NCBI GenBank assembly: GCA_020847735.1
Contig: JADLBL010000011.1
Span: 1-64,000 of the forward strand
DNA: 64,000 nt
Direction of reading: 5' to 3'
Source of the DNA: Candidatus Eisenbacteria bacterium
GTDB taxonomy: Bacteria; Eisenbacteria; RBG-16-71-46
Shown: piece by piece, positions 1 through 8,727 of the stretch
Layout: each line of letters begins with the position of its first letter
Numbering within the stretch: position 1 is the first letter of the stretch
The notes under the pieces: model-generated
Database searches by the model: none
What the model was told of the DNA's origin: nothing
Seen by the model: the letters and a program-made list of their open reading frames with translations, nothing else
Program-made: the position numbers and the translations under genes

Positions 1-99
1 GCCTGCGGGTTCCGCAGCCGCGCGCGCTTCCGCATCGCGATCTACTTCCACTGCGGCGGACTCGACCTCTACCCCGCCTGCGCGTGGTCAGGCGCATGA
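1..99 (+). CDS. C-terminal tail of an unidentified gene, 5' end outside the window
   Basis: Frame 1 is open from the first base to a TGA at 97-99, giving 32 residues rich in Arg and aromatics with the motif [12 protein letters not shown] cannot name the family. The position at the edge of a mobile region makes a transposase tail possible, but that is only an impression. It lies just outside the tRNA-derived 13-base repeat at 128-140. Confidence 0.3.
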   Translation, partial: ACGFRSRARFRIAIYFHCGGLDLYPACAWSGA

Positions 100-127
100 T
101 TCCAGCCACACCATTCTCGGAAGCCCC

Positions 128-140
128 CGGGTTATGAGCC
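128..140. repeat. 13-base copy of the tRNA-fMet anticodon arm (possible att remnant)
   Basis: CGGGTTATGAGCC at 128-140 is identical to bases 5083-5095 inside the minus-strand initiator tRNA. It covers the CAT anticodon and the 3' side of the anticodon stem. The flanks do not match. An identical 13-mer 5 kb from the tRNA is unlikely by chance and could be the far-side crossover product of an element that entered the tRNA gene. No integrase gene remains between the copies. Confidence 0.45.
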
Positions 141-171
141 GGACTGTCTGGGTGGGCACGGGTCGGACGAG

Positions 172-450
172 GTGCGGGCCGCGGTGCGGTGCCTCCAGAA
201 GATGACATCGATGACCTGGACCGACGTCTTCAGGACAGGGGGCAAGCAGCCACAGAGCAGGACCGGACTACACTGGACGGTCTACCCCAACTCAGCGCTT
301 AGAGGCGTCACTCGTCCGGCGAACCTGAGTCCTGACGTCCGCATCGTCGGGATCCGAGCGTCCGAGCGTCAGCGCATCTTCGGCGCGCACCTTGACGACG
401 CCTTTTACGTGATCTGGTTCGACCGTTGCCACGGCATCGTCCCCGCCTGA
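172..450 (+). CDS. Small conserved-looking hypothetical protein
   Basis: This 92-codon ORF starts at GTG 172 and its frame stays open further upstream, so the N-terminus is uncertain and may be truncated. The C-terminal half reads like a folded domain and ends in YVIWFDRCHGIVP, a WFDR-x-H pattern I associate with small uncharacterised proteins near mobile genes. No catalytic motif or membrane segment is visible. It sits 297 bases before the AIPR gene, inside the putative island. Function is unknown. Confidence 0.5.
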   Translation: MRAAVRCLQKMTSMTWTDVFRTGGKQPQSRTGLHWTVYPNSALRGVTRPANLSPDVRIVGIRASERQRIFGAHLDDAFYVIWFDRCHGIVPA

Positions 451-747
451 CGGGCCCAGCAGCAGTTCCTCGACTTTGGCGCCGAGCGCGTGGCCGGTTC
501 ATGCGCATTCTTCGGCGGTCCAGCCGGGACGCGCGGTAATTGCCCTTCCCTGGAGTCGCTTGACGAACTGCAGTCCAGGGACCTCCCCGTAGCCTGGCCC
601 GCCGAGATGCGCCGCACTCCACGCTTGACTTCGGTGTGCCGCAGAGCGGAGACTGCGCCCCGTCGCGCCAAATAGGCCGACGCCAGCTGCAGGGGTCCAC
701 CCTCAGTTGGGCACAAGGCGAATCGCCTTTGCGATTGGAGCGCCACC
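451..747. other. Intergenic stretch before the AIPR gene
   Basis: No convincing gene. Short ORFs here lack a ribosome-binding site and protein-like composition. TTGGAG at 735-740 is the ribosome-binding site of the next gene. I see no clear promoter. Confidence 0.4.
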
Positions 748-1944
748 ATGGCCGCTACGACCCATCTGACTTTCCCCGTTGTTTCGTTCCGCCACCTCGA
801 AACCCCGTTTCAGCCGAAGGGGTTCCGCGACTACTTCGCGATCGTCGAGGTGAAGAATCTTCCCGATCTCACTGATTGGCGGAAGATCAACGTTCGTGAC
901 CCGAAGCTCACTGGGTCCGTCCCGCGAGCCATCCGCGACAGCCTGCACGCGAACACGGAGACCTTCCTCTTCCTGAACCGCGGGCTCGTCATCTCGGCCG
1001 CCGACGTGTCGTTCGACAATCGCTCCGGCAAGTTGTCGCTCGTGATGGAGGATCCGAATCTCCATGGGCTGATGGATGGCGGGCACACGTACAAGATCCT
1101 CATCGAGGAGCAGGAAGGTCTCGAGGGGACTCAGTACGTCCGACTCGAGATCATTCAGGGATTCACGAAGGACGACATCCGCGATCTCGTCGACGCTCGC
1201 AACACCTCGAATCAAGTGCGCGACGAGAGCCTGATGAACTTGGCGGGCGAGTTCGACAAGCTCAAGAGGGCTGTCTCCCGTCATCAGTACGCTGAGCTCA
1301 TCGCGTACAAGGAGCACGAGATCATGGAGGACGGTGGCACCAAGCCGATCGACATCCGTGAGATCATCTCGCTGCTCATGGTTTTCGATCGGGAGCACTT
1401 CGATGCTGCCACCCACCCGATCAATGCGTATCGCTCGAAGGCTGCCAGCCTGAACCACTTCGGCCAGAACCGGAGGTCCTTCGAGAAGATCTACCCGCTT
1501 GCGAACGACATTCTCCAGCTCTGGGACCACATCCACCTGCAGCTGCCCGAGCTCTACAACCGGGCGCGCGGGAAGGGAGAGGATGTGAGCGGTGGGAAGT
1601 TCGGGAAGCTCACCGGCGTGGCCATGTACGAGGGCAAGCGCCGCGAACCCCTCTATTTCGTCAAGGGCGATTCGAAGTACAGTATTCCGACCGGGTTCAA
1701 GTACCCGATCCTCGGTGCGTTCCGTGCAATTCTCGAAGAATCTGACGGGCGGTACGTGTGGGGCAAGGGTCTCGACCCTAAGGTGCTGCTCATGTCCGGG
1801 CTCGGGGAGACGCTTGCCGGTATTGTCGGCAACTTCGCTCTCGATCAGCGCAACCCATCGAAGACGGGAAAGTCGGCACTTGTCTGGCAGAGTTGTTATC
1901 AGGCCGCGGAGCTGGTGTACCTGCGGTCGAAGGCGGCGAAGTGA
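748..1944 (+). CDS. AIPR-family (abortive infection phage resistance) protein
   Basis: The 398-residue product matches the AIPR domain pattern. It has a FLFLNRGLVISA segment near residue 72, an LHGLMDGGHTYKIL core near 108, and NTSNQVRDESLMNL near 152. AIPR proteins are known from phage-resistance loci, including the five-gene Mza system (MutL, Z1, DUF, AIPR); their biochemical activity is not settled. ATG 748 follows TTGGAG at 735-740. The next gene begins 20 bases after the stop, so the two probably form an operon. No membrane segment or signal peptide is seen. Codon choice seems slightly less GC-biased than in the core genes downstream, consistent with acquisition. Confidence 0.85.
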   Translation: MAATTHLTFPVVSFRHLETPFQPKGFRDYFAIVEVKNLPDLTDWRKINVRDPKLTGSVPRAIRDSLHANTETFLFLNRGLVISAADVSFDNRSGKLSLVMEDPNLHGLMDGGHTYKILIEEQEGLEGTQYVRLEIIQGFTKDDIRDLVDARNTSNQVRDESLMNLAGEFDKLKRAVSRHQYAELIAYKEHEIMEDGGTKPIDIREIISLLMVFDREHFDAATHPINAYRSKAASLNHFGQNRRSFEKIYPLANDILQLWDHIHLQLPELYNRARGKGEDVSGGKFGKLTGVAMYEGKRREPLYFVKGDSKYSIPTGFKYPILGAFRAILEESDGRYVWGKGLDPKVLLMSGLGETLAGIVGNFALDQRNPSKTGKSALVWQSCYQAAELVYLRSKAAK

Positions 1945-1964
1945 CTTCCGCTAAGGGAGACTCG

Positions 1965-3899
1965 ATGACGCTCTTCGATTCGACGAACGACTCCCATGAC
2001 GGGATGGTCCTTCGCTTCCGAACGGGTGCGGCGATGCCCGCGCGACTTGGCGCGGAGCAGCTGAAGGACGAGATCACGGCGGTGCTCGAACTGGTGAAGA
2101 ATGCCTATGACGCTGATGCCTCGCACGTGCTTGTCGAATTCCGCGAGGGCGAGGTTGGCCAGACGATCACGATTCAGGACGACGGCAGCGGCATGGGGCT
2201 GGACGACCTTCAGGGCAAATGGGCCTGGCTGGCCACCGAGAACAAGATTCGAGACGAGCGTAGTCCGAAGCTGAAGCGGCGGCGCCTCGGACAGAAGGGC
2301 GTCGGTCGGTTCGCCGCGCAGAAGCTGGGCCACACGCTGCTGCTCCGGACGCGGCCCGAGGGGCAGGCGGATGTCTATCAGGTGCTCTTCGATTGGGACG
2401 AGCTGCAGGGCGACCGTGAGCTTGGCGACTACGAGTTTCCAATCAAGATCAAGGGCTCGAAGCTGTATGAGCCCGTGCACGGCTCTCGACTTGAAATCAA
2501 GCCGCTGCGGATTCGGTGGTCGAAGCCGCGATGGGTCAAGCTTCGGGCACAGCTCGCGCAGCTCATCGACCCCGAGGCAGGAGTTGCTGACTTTGCGGTG
2601 GAACTCCGCACACCTTGGCCCGAGCTGAATGGTGTCCTGCGCAACCCGCTCCAGGGAAAAGAGACGCACTCGCTGGAGTTCATGCTGGGCGCGGACGGGA
2701 GCCAGCGCATCGTGCTCACAAAGGATGGAAAGCCGAAGGTCGAGACACGGGCGGTAGACATACCGGGCTTCGGCGCGCTTGGCGGACGGCTTCGCTACTA
2801 CGGCCAAGGCTTCCGCAAGGCCGAGGTCAGCCGGGGTGGTGACGCGGACGCCGACTGGAACATGGGGGTGCGGGTCTTTCGCGACGCGTGCCGCGTGAGA
2901 CCGTATGGAGAGCCCGGACCCGAAGGTGACTGGCTGCAGATCTACCGCACCCGGTACACCGGCGGCAGCCGCTTCCGCCTCAAGCCGCACTACCTCGAGG
3001 GGTCGATTCACATCTCGAAAGACGCGAACCCCGCTCTGCGGGACACGACGAGCCGCGAAGGGATCGAGCTCAACGACTCCTACGCTGAGTTTGCCGAGTA
3101 CGTCAGGTCCATGGTCGGCCTGCTCTCCGACTTTGTCAGGGAAGACGAGGTGCGGGAGGAGCGTTCACGCATGCAGGAGCGCTATCGCAAGGCCCTCGAT
3201 CCGCTTTCCAGCGGGCTCAACAAGCTCAAGAGCGATCGCTACACCAGCGCGGTCGACCGAGCCGACCGGAATATTCGAAAGGCACTGACGGAACAAGGAG
3301 TGAAGGCTGTTCCCGTCGTCAATAACTCGCACTGGGAATGCCTGGACTGCACGGACAGCTGGAAGGCGCCTCGAGACCAGACGCCCCGAATCTGCCGCGA
3401 GTACTCAGTGGGCCGTGACGGAAAGCCCACCGGCAAGGTTGGATGCGGTAGCTCAAACATCCGGCGAAAGGAAAACACGGCTCGTGACGGCCACGACCCC
3501 GCAGGCTTACCAGGTGCGCTGGCCGACCTGCTTGCAGGCAATCCCGCATTCGTGTCAGGTACCCAGCTGAGGCCCGTCATCGACTGGGAGATGGGCGAGA
3601 ACGACGAAGAGGCCGAAGTGAGGACCACCGAGCGCCAGCTCGCGATTAACGGGCGGCATCCTTTGTTCAAGGCGGCGGATTTGCTAGACGGGAACGAGAC
3701 GAAGGAGGGGGAGGCGTTTGAGAACCTCCGTGCCGTCGCGGCGCTGAGCATGCACATCGTCACCTCGGCGGCTCATGCCTGGGCAAAGTGGCACTTCGAG
3801 CAAGCGGGTCGCGAGTTCGAGATCTACCTGGCCAGGCTCACGGAACTCAAAACTGCGTGCCTCGTGGGATCCGCAGCGCAGCAAGTCAGGGACGAGTGA
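1965..3899 (+). CDS. GHKL-type ATPase (Hsp90/MutL/MORC-like), AIPR partner
   Basis: The 644-residue protein has an N-terminal Bergerat-fold ATPase. The N-box is ELVKNAYDADA (Glu42 and Asn46), the G1 motif is DDGSGM near 72-77, and the G2 loop is GQKGVGRFA near 109-117. Near residues 458-500 four cysteines (CLDC, then a Cys in RICREY and one in VGCGSS) suggest a zinc ribbon. A C-terminal helical part follows. ATG 1965 is preferred because AAGGGAGA lies at 1953-1960 and longer starts run into the AIPR gene. GHKL ATPases with AIPR occur in the Mza defence family, but the Z1 and DUF genes are absent here. The stop codon abuts an IS21-like insertion that left the ORF intact. Confidence 0.8.
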   Translation: MTLFDSTNDSHDGMVLRFRTGAAMPARLGAEQLKDEITAVLELVKNAYDADASHVLVEFREGEVGQTITIQDDGSGMGLDDLQGKWAWLATENKIRDERSPKLKRRRLGQKGVGRFAAQKLGHTLLLRTRPEGQADVYQVLFDWDELQGDRELGDYEFPIKIKGSKLYEPVHGSRLEIKPLRIRWSKPRWVKLRAQLAQLIDPEAGVADFAVELRTPWPELNGVLRNPLQGKETHSLEFMLGADGSQRIVLTKDGKPKVETRAVDIPGFGALGGRLRYYGQGFRKAEVSRGGDADADWNMGVRVFRDACRVRPYGEPGPEGDWLQIYRTRYTGGSRFRLKPHYLEGSIHISKDANPALRDTTSREGIELNDSYAEFAEYVRSMVGLLSDFVREDEVREERSRMQERYRKALDPLSSGLNKLKSDRYTSAVDRADRNIRKALTEQGVKAVPVVNNSHWECLDCTDSWKAPRDQTPRICREYSVGRDGKPTGKVGCGSSNIRRKENTARDGHDPAGLPGALADLLAGNPAFVSGTQLRPVIDWEMGENDEEAEVRTTERQLAINGRHPLFKAADLLDGNETKEGEAFENLRAVAALSMHIVTSAAHAWAKWHFEQAGREFEIYLARLTELKTACLVGSAAQQVRDE

Positions 3900-3913
3900 T
3901 GGGCGACAATTAG

Positions 3914-4090
3914 AACCACCGCCCGGCGCCAGACGGCGCGCTGCGCCACCTGATCGATCATGGCGAGGGGATCTCGGCGGCGGCGGTCGCAGCGATCGTG
4001 CACTCGGGCGAGCCGCTGGCGCAGCCGACGGCGGTGACCATCGCCGAGGTGGATCTGGAGCCCTACGACGCGCTGGCGGGGTGTGCGTGA
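3914..4090 (+). pseudogene. istA: istA C-terminal remnant (IS21 transposase)
   Basis: After an in-frame TAG at 3911-3913 the frame is open to TGA 4088-4090. It encodes 58 residues ending VTIAEVDLEPYDALAGCA, the typical tail of IstA. The DDE catalytic core is missing. The TGA overlaps the istB start as TGATG, the normal istA/istB arrangement, so this is a truncated element and not a chance ORF. Confidence 0.65.
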
Positions 4091-4860
4091 TGGCGATGAC
4101 CAGCGCGCTGAAGACCGAGTTGACCCAGCACCTGAAGGATCTGCACCTGCCGACGATCCGTGAATGCTACGCCGAGCAGGCCGACAAGGCGCGCCAGGAG
4201 GACCTTGCGCACGAGCGCTACCTGCTCGAGCTGGCGCGGCGCGAGAGAGAGGTACGCCGGGCTAACCGGATCGCGCGACTACTTCGCGAGTCGCGGCTGC
4301 CGCTGGAGAAGAACCTCAAGACGTTCGACCACAGGCGCCTGCCGGCGCGCGTTCACCAGCAGGTCGAGGTCCTGCTCGAGGGCTCGTTCCTCGGTCGGCA
4401 CGAGAACGTGCTGGCGTTCGGCAACCCCGGGAGCGGCAAGACCCACCTGCTGTGCGCCATCGGCCAGGAGCTGATCGTCCGTCGCCGGCGCCGGGTCTAC
4501 TTCTCCCCGTGCAACCTGCTGGTGCAGGAGCTGCTGGTCGCCAAGCGCGGCCTCAAGCTGGCTCGGGTCCTGAAGCGGCTGGCCGCCCACGACGCGATCG
4601 TGATCGACGACATCGGCTACGTGCAGCAGAACCGCGAGGAAATGGAGGTGCTGTTCGCTCTGCTCGCGAACCGCTACGAGCGCGGCAGCGTGATCCTGAC
4701 CAGCAACCTGCCGTTCTTGAAGTGGGAGTCGATCTTCAAGGATCCGATGACGACGGCGGCGGCGATCGACCGCCTCGTCCACCACAGCGTCATCCTCGAA
4801 CAGAACCTGGCCAGCTACCGCTTGGAGGCGTCGAAGAAGGGCAAAGAGAGCAAGAGCTGA
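4090..4860 (+). CDS. istB: IstB-like ATPase, IS21-family transposition helper
   Basis: The product is 256 residues, a normal IstB length. It has an N-terminal helical region, Walker A GNPGSGKTH near residue 112, Walker B IVIDDIGY near 170, and a sensor region with ILTSNLPF. IstB is a DnaA/DnaC-like AAA+ ATPase that assembles on target DNA and activates the IstA transposase. ATG 4090 overlaps the istA stop. The gene seems intact although its istA partner is reduced to a tail. Confidence 0.9.
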   Translation: MAMTSALKTELTQHLKDLHLPTIRECYAEQADKARQEDLAHERYLLELARREREVRRANRIARLLRESRLPLEKNLKTFDHRRLPARVHQQVEVLLEGSFLGRHENVLAFGNPGSGKTHLLCAIGQELIVRRRRRVYFSPCNLLVQELLVAKRGLKLARVLKRLAAHDAIVIDDIGYVQQNREEMEVLFALLANRYERGSVILTSNLPFLKWESIFKDPMTTAAAIDRLVHHSVILEQNLASYRLEASKKGKESKS

Positions 4861-4878
4861 GGGTCAGAGTCCGGGAGA

Positions 4879-4890
4879 AATAGTTGTCGC
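4879..4890 (+). repeat. IS21 end repeat, copy 1
   Basis: AATAGTTGTCGC, first of two identical direct 12-mers starting 23 bases apart downstream of istB. They are probably transposase-binding repeats of the right end. Confidence 0.55.
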
Positions 4891-4901
4891 CGGCCGGAAA
4901 G

Positions 4902-4913
4902 AATAGTTGTCGC
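4902..4913 (+). repeat. IS21 end repeat, copy 2
   Basis: Second AATAGTTGTCGC. It is followed immediately by TGAT, which also precedes the element on its left side. Confidence 0.55.
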
Positions 4914-5014
4914 TGATCAGCCTTCAGCCGCGGCAGGCCGTTGGGGAACCGCTCCGGTGCTTCGCGAATGCCTCGGCGAGCACGCGGGCCGAAGGGTCGC
5001 CAGAACGACAACGA

Positions 5015-5040
5015 GCCCCGGCGGGTTACCCCACCGGGGC
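5015..5040 (-). terminator. Terminator hairpin of the initiator tRNA
   Basis: GCCCCGG (5015-5021) pairs with CCGGGGC (5034-5040). Read on the minus strand the hairpin lies 9 bases after the tRNA CCA end and is followed by a T-rich TCGTTGTCGTTCT. Confidence 0.55.
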
Positions 5041-5048
5041 ACTCAAGT

Positions 5049-5125
<77 letters not shown>

Positions 5126-5136
5126 ACAGTGCCGGC

Positions 5137-5165
5137 AAACTAGCGGCCGGCACGCAGGGTGTCAA
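5137..5165 (-). promoter_or_regulatory. Sigma-70-type promoter of tRNA-fMet
   Basis: On the minus strand TTGACA (5165-5160) and TAGTTT (5142-5137) are separated by 17 bases. The predicted start is a few bases before the tRNA 5' end at 5125. The -35 box is a perfect consensus match. Confidence 0.75.
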
Positions 5166-5244
5166 GGCCGCCCGGCGCCTGGCCGGGTGCCCGGCGATGC
5201 GGTCGCGGCGCCGGGAACGCGGCAACTCCGGCCCGGCCGTGGCG

Positions 5245-5273
5245 TTGCGCGGGCCCTGCCGCGCCGATATGCT
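5245..5273 (+). promoter_or_regulatory. Promoter candidate for the outer-membrane barrel gene
   Basis: TTGCGC (5245-5250) and TATGCT (5268-5273) with a 17-base spacer, about 70 bases before the start codon. The murA promoter candidate has the same TTGCGC-17 layout. Confidence 0.45.
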
Positions 5274-5342
5274 GCGCCGTCTGACCGGGTGCACCCACGC
5301 TTCCTGAACATCCTGAACGTCACGTTTGCACGGAGGTTTCCG

Positions 5343-6155
5343 TTGATTCGATTCCGTCCTTGGGCCGTGCCGGGGGCCGTGCTCGTGTGCCTGCTGGCCC
5401 TGAGCGCGGGTCGGGCCCGGGCCGCGGCCGAGGTCCATCGGCTGAACTTGATGCTCTCGGGCATCCCGACGAGCGTCGCGGGTGGCGACTTCAACGACGC
5501 GATCGAGCGGTACAACAAGCTCAAGCTCGACCCGGTGGGCTACGAGCATCTCGAGAAGATCGCGTTCACGTGGGCGTTCGACGGTGAGCTGCGGTATTTC
5601 GTGCGACCGAACTTCGCGGTGACCGCGGGCATCTCGCACCTGCGCGCGGGGCAGCGCAAGGAATTCCTGCCCAGCATCACGACGGGCATCAACCTGCACA
5701 CCGAGGTCCTCACCGTGCCCGTGCACGTGGGCGCCGCCTACTACCTGCAGCCCTACAACCAGGGCGACTTCCAGGCGCGCGCGTACTTCGGCGCCGGCAT
5801 GGTTCAGTACACGCACACGCGCGCCCGCTTCGAACAGGTGTTGTCCATGGCCACGTTCGACTCGACCCTGTACGCGAACTCGGGCGGCACCCAGCGCTAC
5901 TCGCTGACGCAGGACGCACCCGGCTACTACGTCGAGGGCGGCGGTCACATGTTCTTCGCGAGCCGTTTCTCGGCGATGGTGGGCGTCGTCTACCGCAGCG
6001 GCGTGCTGCGCGGCATGGTGCTCGACGCGGCCGACCAGGACGGCGTTCCGACTTCGACGCCGCGCTACACCGCGGTGCTCAATCCGGACGGCAGCCCGTA
6101 CAAGCTGGACGTCAGCGGGATCGGCGTGAAGCTGGCGGTCGGCATCGGGTTCTGA
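5343..6155 (+). CDS. Outer-membrane beta-barrel protein with signal peptide
   Basis: TTG 5343 is chosen because GGAGG lies at 5332-5336 with ideal spacing, and the product then begins with a positively charged, hydrophobic signal peptide ending near SAGRARA-AAE. The mature ~245 residues alternate polar and hydrophobic strands with many Gly and aromatic residues. They end in VKLAVGIGF with a terminal Phe, as outer-membrane barrels do. Segments such as ARAYFGAGMVQYTHT resemble OmpA/OmpW-type small barrels, but I cannot assign a family. It is monocistronic, ending at a very strong hairpin. Confidence 0.7.
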   Translation: MIRFRPWAVPGAVLVCLLALSAGRARAAAEVHRLNLMLSGIPTSVAGGDFNDAIERYNKLKLDPVGYEHLEKIAFTWAFDGELRYFVRPNFAVTAGISHLRAGQRKEFLPSITTGINLHTEVLTVPVHVGAAYYLQPYNQGDFQARAYFGAGMVQYTHTRARFEQVLSMATFDSTLYANSGGTQRYSLTQDAPGYYVEGGGHMFFASRFSAMVGVVYRSGVLRGMVLDAADQDGVPTSTPRYTAVLNPDGSPYKLDVSGIGVKLAVGIGF

Positions 6156-6173
6156 AGCCGGCGCCGAAGGACG

Positions 6174-6207
6174 GCGGGGCGGGCGCCTTCGAGGGCGCCC
6201 GCCCCGC
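6174..6207 (+). terminator. Strong intrinsic terminator, probably bidirectional
   Basis: A perfect 14-bp stem (GCGGGGCGGGCGCC at 6174-6187 with 6194-6207), a six-base TTCGAG loop, then TTTCGTCTTCCCC. It lies between the convergent barrel gene and ftsB-like gene. Confidence 0.75.
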
Positions 6208-6220
6208 TTTCGTCTTCCCC

Positions 6221-6586
6221 TCAGCGCGCGAGCGAGTCCGCGTGGCCGTTCCCGAGGCGGTAGATGGTCTCGTTGGGGCGCGCCAGGCCCTGCCGGCGCA
6301 GGACCTCCTCGGCGTGCTCCTGCCGCACGCGCGGGTCGTCGAGCCGCGCCTCGAGCTTGCGCGTCTCGGCCTGCACGCGCCGGGTCTCGACGTCGGTCTC
6401 GGTGAGTTCCTGGCGCAGGCGCACGATGCGCCACAGGCTGTGGTCCGAGAGCACGGCCGCCCACAGCAACCAGGCCGAGACGGCGAGCAGGGCCCAGCGG
6501 ATCCACCGGCGCTCGCCACCACCGGGCAGGTAGGGTGAGCGCAGCGGCTTCTTCAGGACGCGTGCGGTGATGTCCCTGGGGCGCAC
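6221..6586 (-). CDS. FtsB/DivIC-like septum formation initiator
   Basis: The 121-residue protein has a basic N-terminus, one membrane segment (WALLAVSAWLLWAAVL near residues 31-46) and a coiled coil of about 50 residues (LRQELTETDVETRRVQAETR). It ends with a conserved-type tail containing EEVLRRQGLARPNETIYRL. This is the FtsB/DivIC layout, a bitopic divisome protein joining FtsL and FtsQ. The start is GTG 6586 with GGGAGG about seven bases upstream on the minus strand. It lies downstream of enolase, a neighbourhood seen in many bacteria (eno-ftsB), with 91 bases between them. Confidence 0.8.
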   Translation of the reverse strand: MRPRDITARVLKKPLRSPYLPGGGERRWIRWALLAVSAWLLWAAVLSDHSLWRIVRLRQELTETDVETRRVQAETRKLEARLDDPRVRQEHAEEVLRRQGLARPNETIYRLGNGHADSLAR

Positions 6587-6677
6587 GTTCGACCTCCCTG
6601 TCGGTTGCGCCGGCGCGCCGCGCGGTTCGAGGCGTGCCGTCCTCCGGCGGCGCCAGTCCGTGGCGCCGGTGCAGCGA

Positions 6678-8001
<1,324 letters not shown>

Positions 8002-8069
8002 GGCCCGCGCCCTGGGGTGTGCCCGGATGGGTCCGACGGGCGAAATGCACGCTTTCGGGCCTCTGGGTC

Positions 8070-8099
8070 TTGACCGCGCCCTGACCGCCTCCCTAAGGT
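8070..8099 (+). promoter_or_regulatory. Candidate promoter of the ECF sigma operon
   Basis: TTGACC (8070-8075) and TAAGGT (8094-8099), 18-base spacer, 58 bases before the GTG start. Confidence 0.35.
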
Positions 8100-8157
8100 G
8101 CGCCGCCATGAAACATCGCCCTCCTCGAGCCCGTAGGCGGGCACAGGTCGTTGGAAC

Positions 8158-8727
8158 GTGAGCGGCGAGGATGCCGAGCTCGTTCGCGGGGCGCTCGCGG
8201 GCAACCAGAAGGCCTGCCGGGACCTCGTACTCCGCTACCAGCGCCAGGTTTTCTCGGTGCTCATGCGGGTGGTGCGTAGCCCGCAGGACGCCGAGGACTT
8301 GACCCAGGAAACCTTCGTCCGGATGTTCCGGGCGCTGGAACGATACGACCCGGAGAGGCCGTTCACGGCCTGGCTGTTCACCATCGCGACCCGCCTGGGC
8401 ATTGATCACCTGCGGCGGAGGCGCGTGAAGACGGTCTCGCTGAACTACTCGGAACCCGGGTCCACGGAGGAGCGCACGATCGACGTGGAGGACCCCGGCC
8501 TTCTGCCGGACGAGCAGGCGGTGCACGCGGAGGAGGAGGTCCGGGCCAGGGACCTGATTGATTCGCTGCCGGAGCACTACCGGATCGTCGTGGTCCTCCG
8601 GCACCAGCAGGACCTGTCGTACGAGGAGATCGCGGAAGCGCTCAACATGCCGCTCGGCACGGTGAAGGCGAGAATCCACCGCGCGCGGGCGCTCCTGAAG
8701 GACCGGCTCGAAGGCCAATCGTCATGA
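8158..8727 (+). CDS. ECF (RpoE-like) RNA polymerase sigma factor
   Basis: At 189 residues this has the length and two-domain layout of ECF sigma factors. Region 2 spans residues ~25-90 with DAEDLTQETFVRMFRAL and the -10-recognition helix FTAWLFTIATRLGIDHLRRR. A linker follows, then region 4 at ~130-185 with LPEHYRIVVVLRHQQDLSYEE and a helix-turn-helix LNMPLGTVKARIHRAR. It would direct RNA polymerase to envelope-stress-type promoters. GTG 8158 is the start. It overlaps the next gene by four bases (ATGA), and that gene is a zinc-binding anti-sigma factor, so the pair is surely co-regulated. Confidence 0.93.
   Translation: MSGEDAELVRGALAGNQKACRDLVLRYQRQVFSVLMRVVRSPQDAEDLTQETFVRMFRALERYDPERPFTAWLFTIATRLGIDHLRRRRVKTVSLNYSEPGSTEERTIDVEDPGLLPDEQAVHAEEEVRARDLIDSLPEHYRIVVVLRHQQDLSYEEIAEALNMPLGTVKARIHRARALLKDRLEGQSS

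Larger units (their letters stand above)
3901..4913. mobile_element. IS21-family deletion derivative
   Basis: The segment carries only the last 58 codons of istA and a complete istB, so about 1.2 kb of istA is missing. The right end has two direct AATAGTTGTCGC repeats, and the left end has a partial inverted copy, GCGACAATTA at 3903-3912. IS21 ends typically carry such multiple repeats. TGAT flanks the segment on both sides (3897-3900 and 4914-4917), a possible 4-base target duplication. The element cannot move without an istA product supplied elsewhere. Confidence 0.6.

Noticed and set aside
490-675. 61-codon ORF upstream of the AIPR gene
   Set aside because: No ribosome-binding site, Arg/Pro-rich, no family resemblance.
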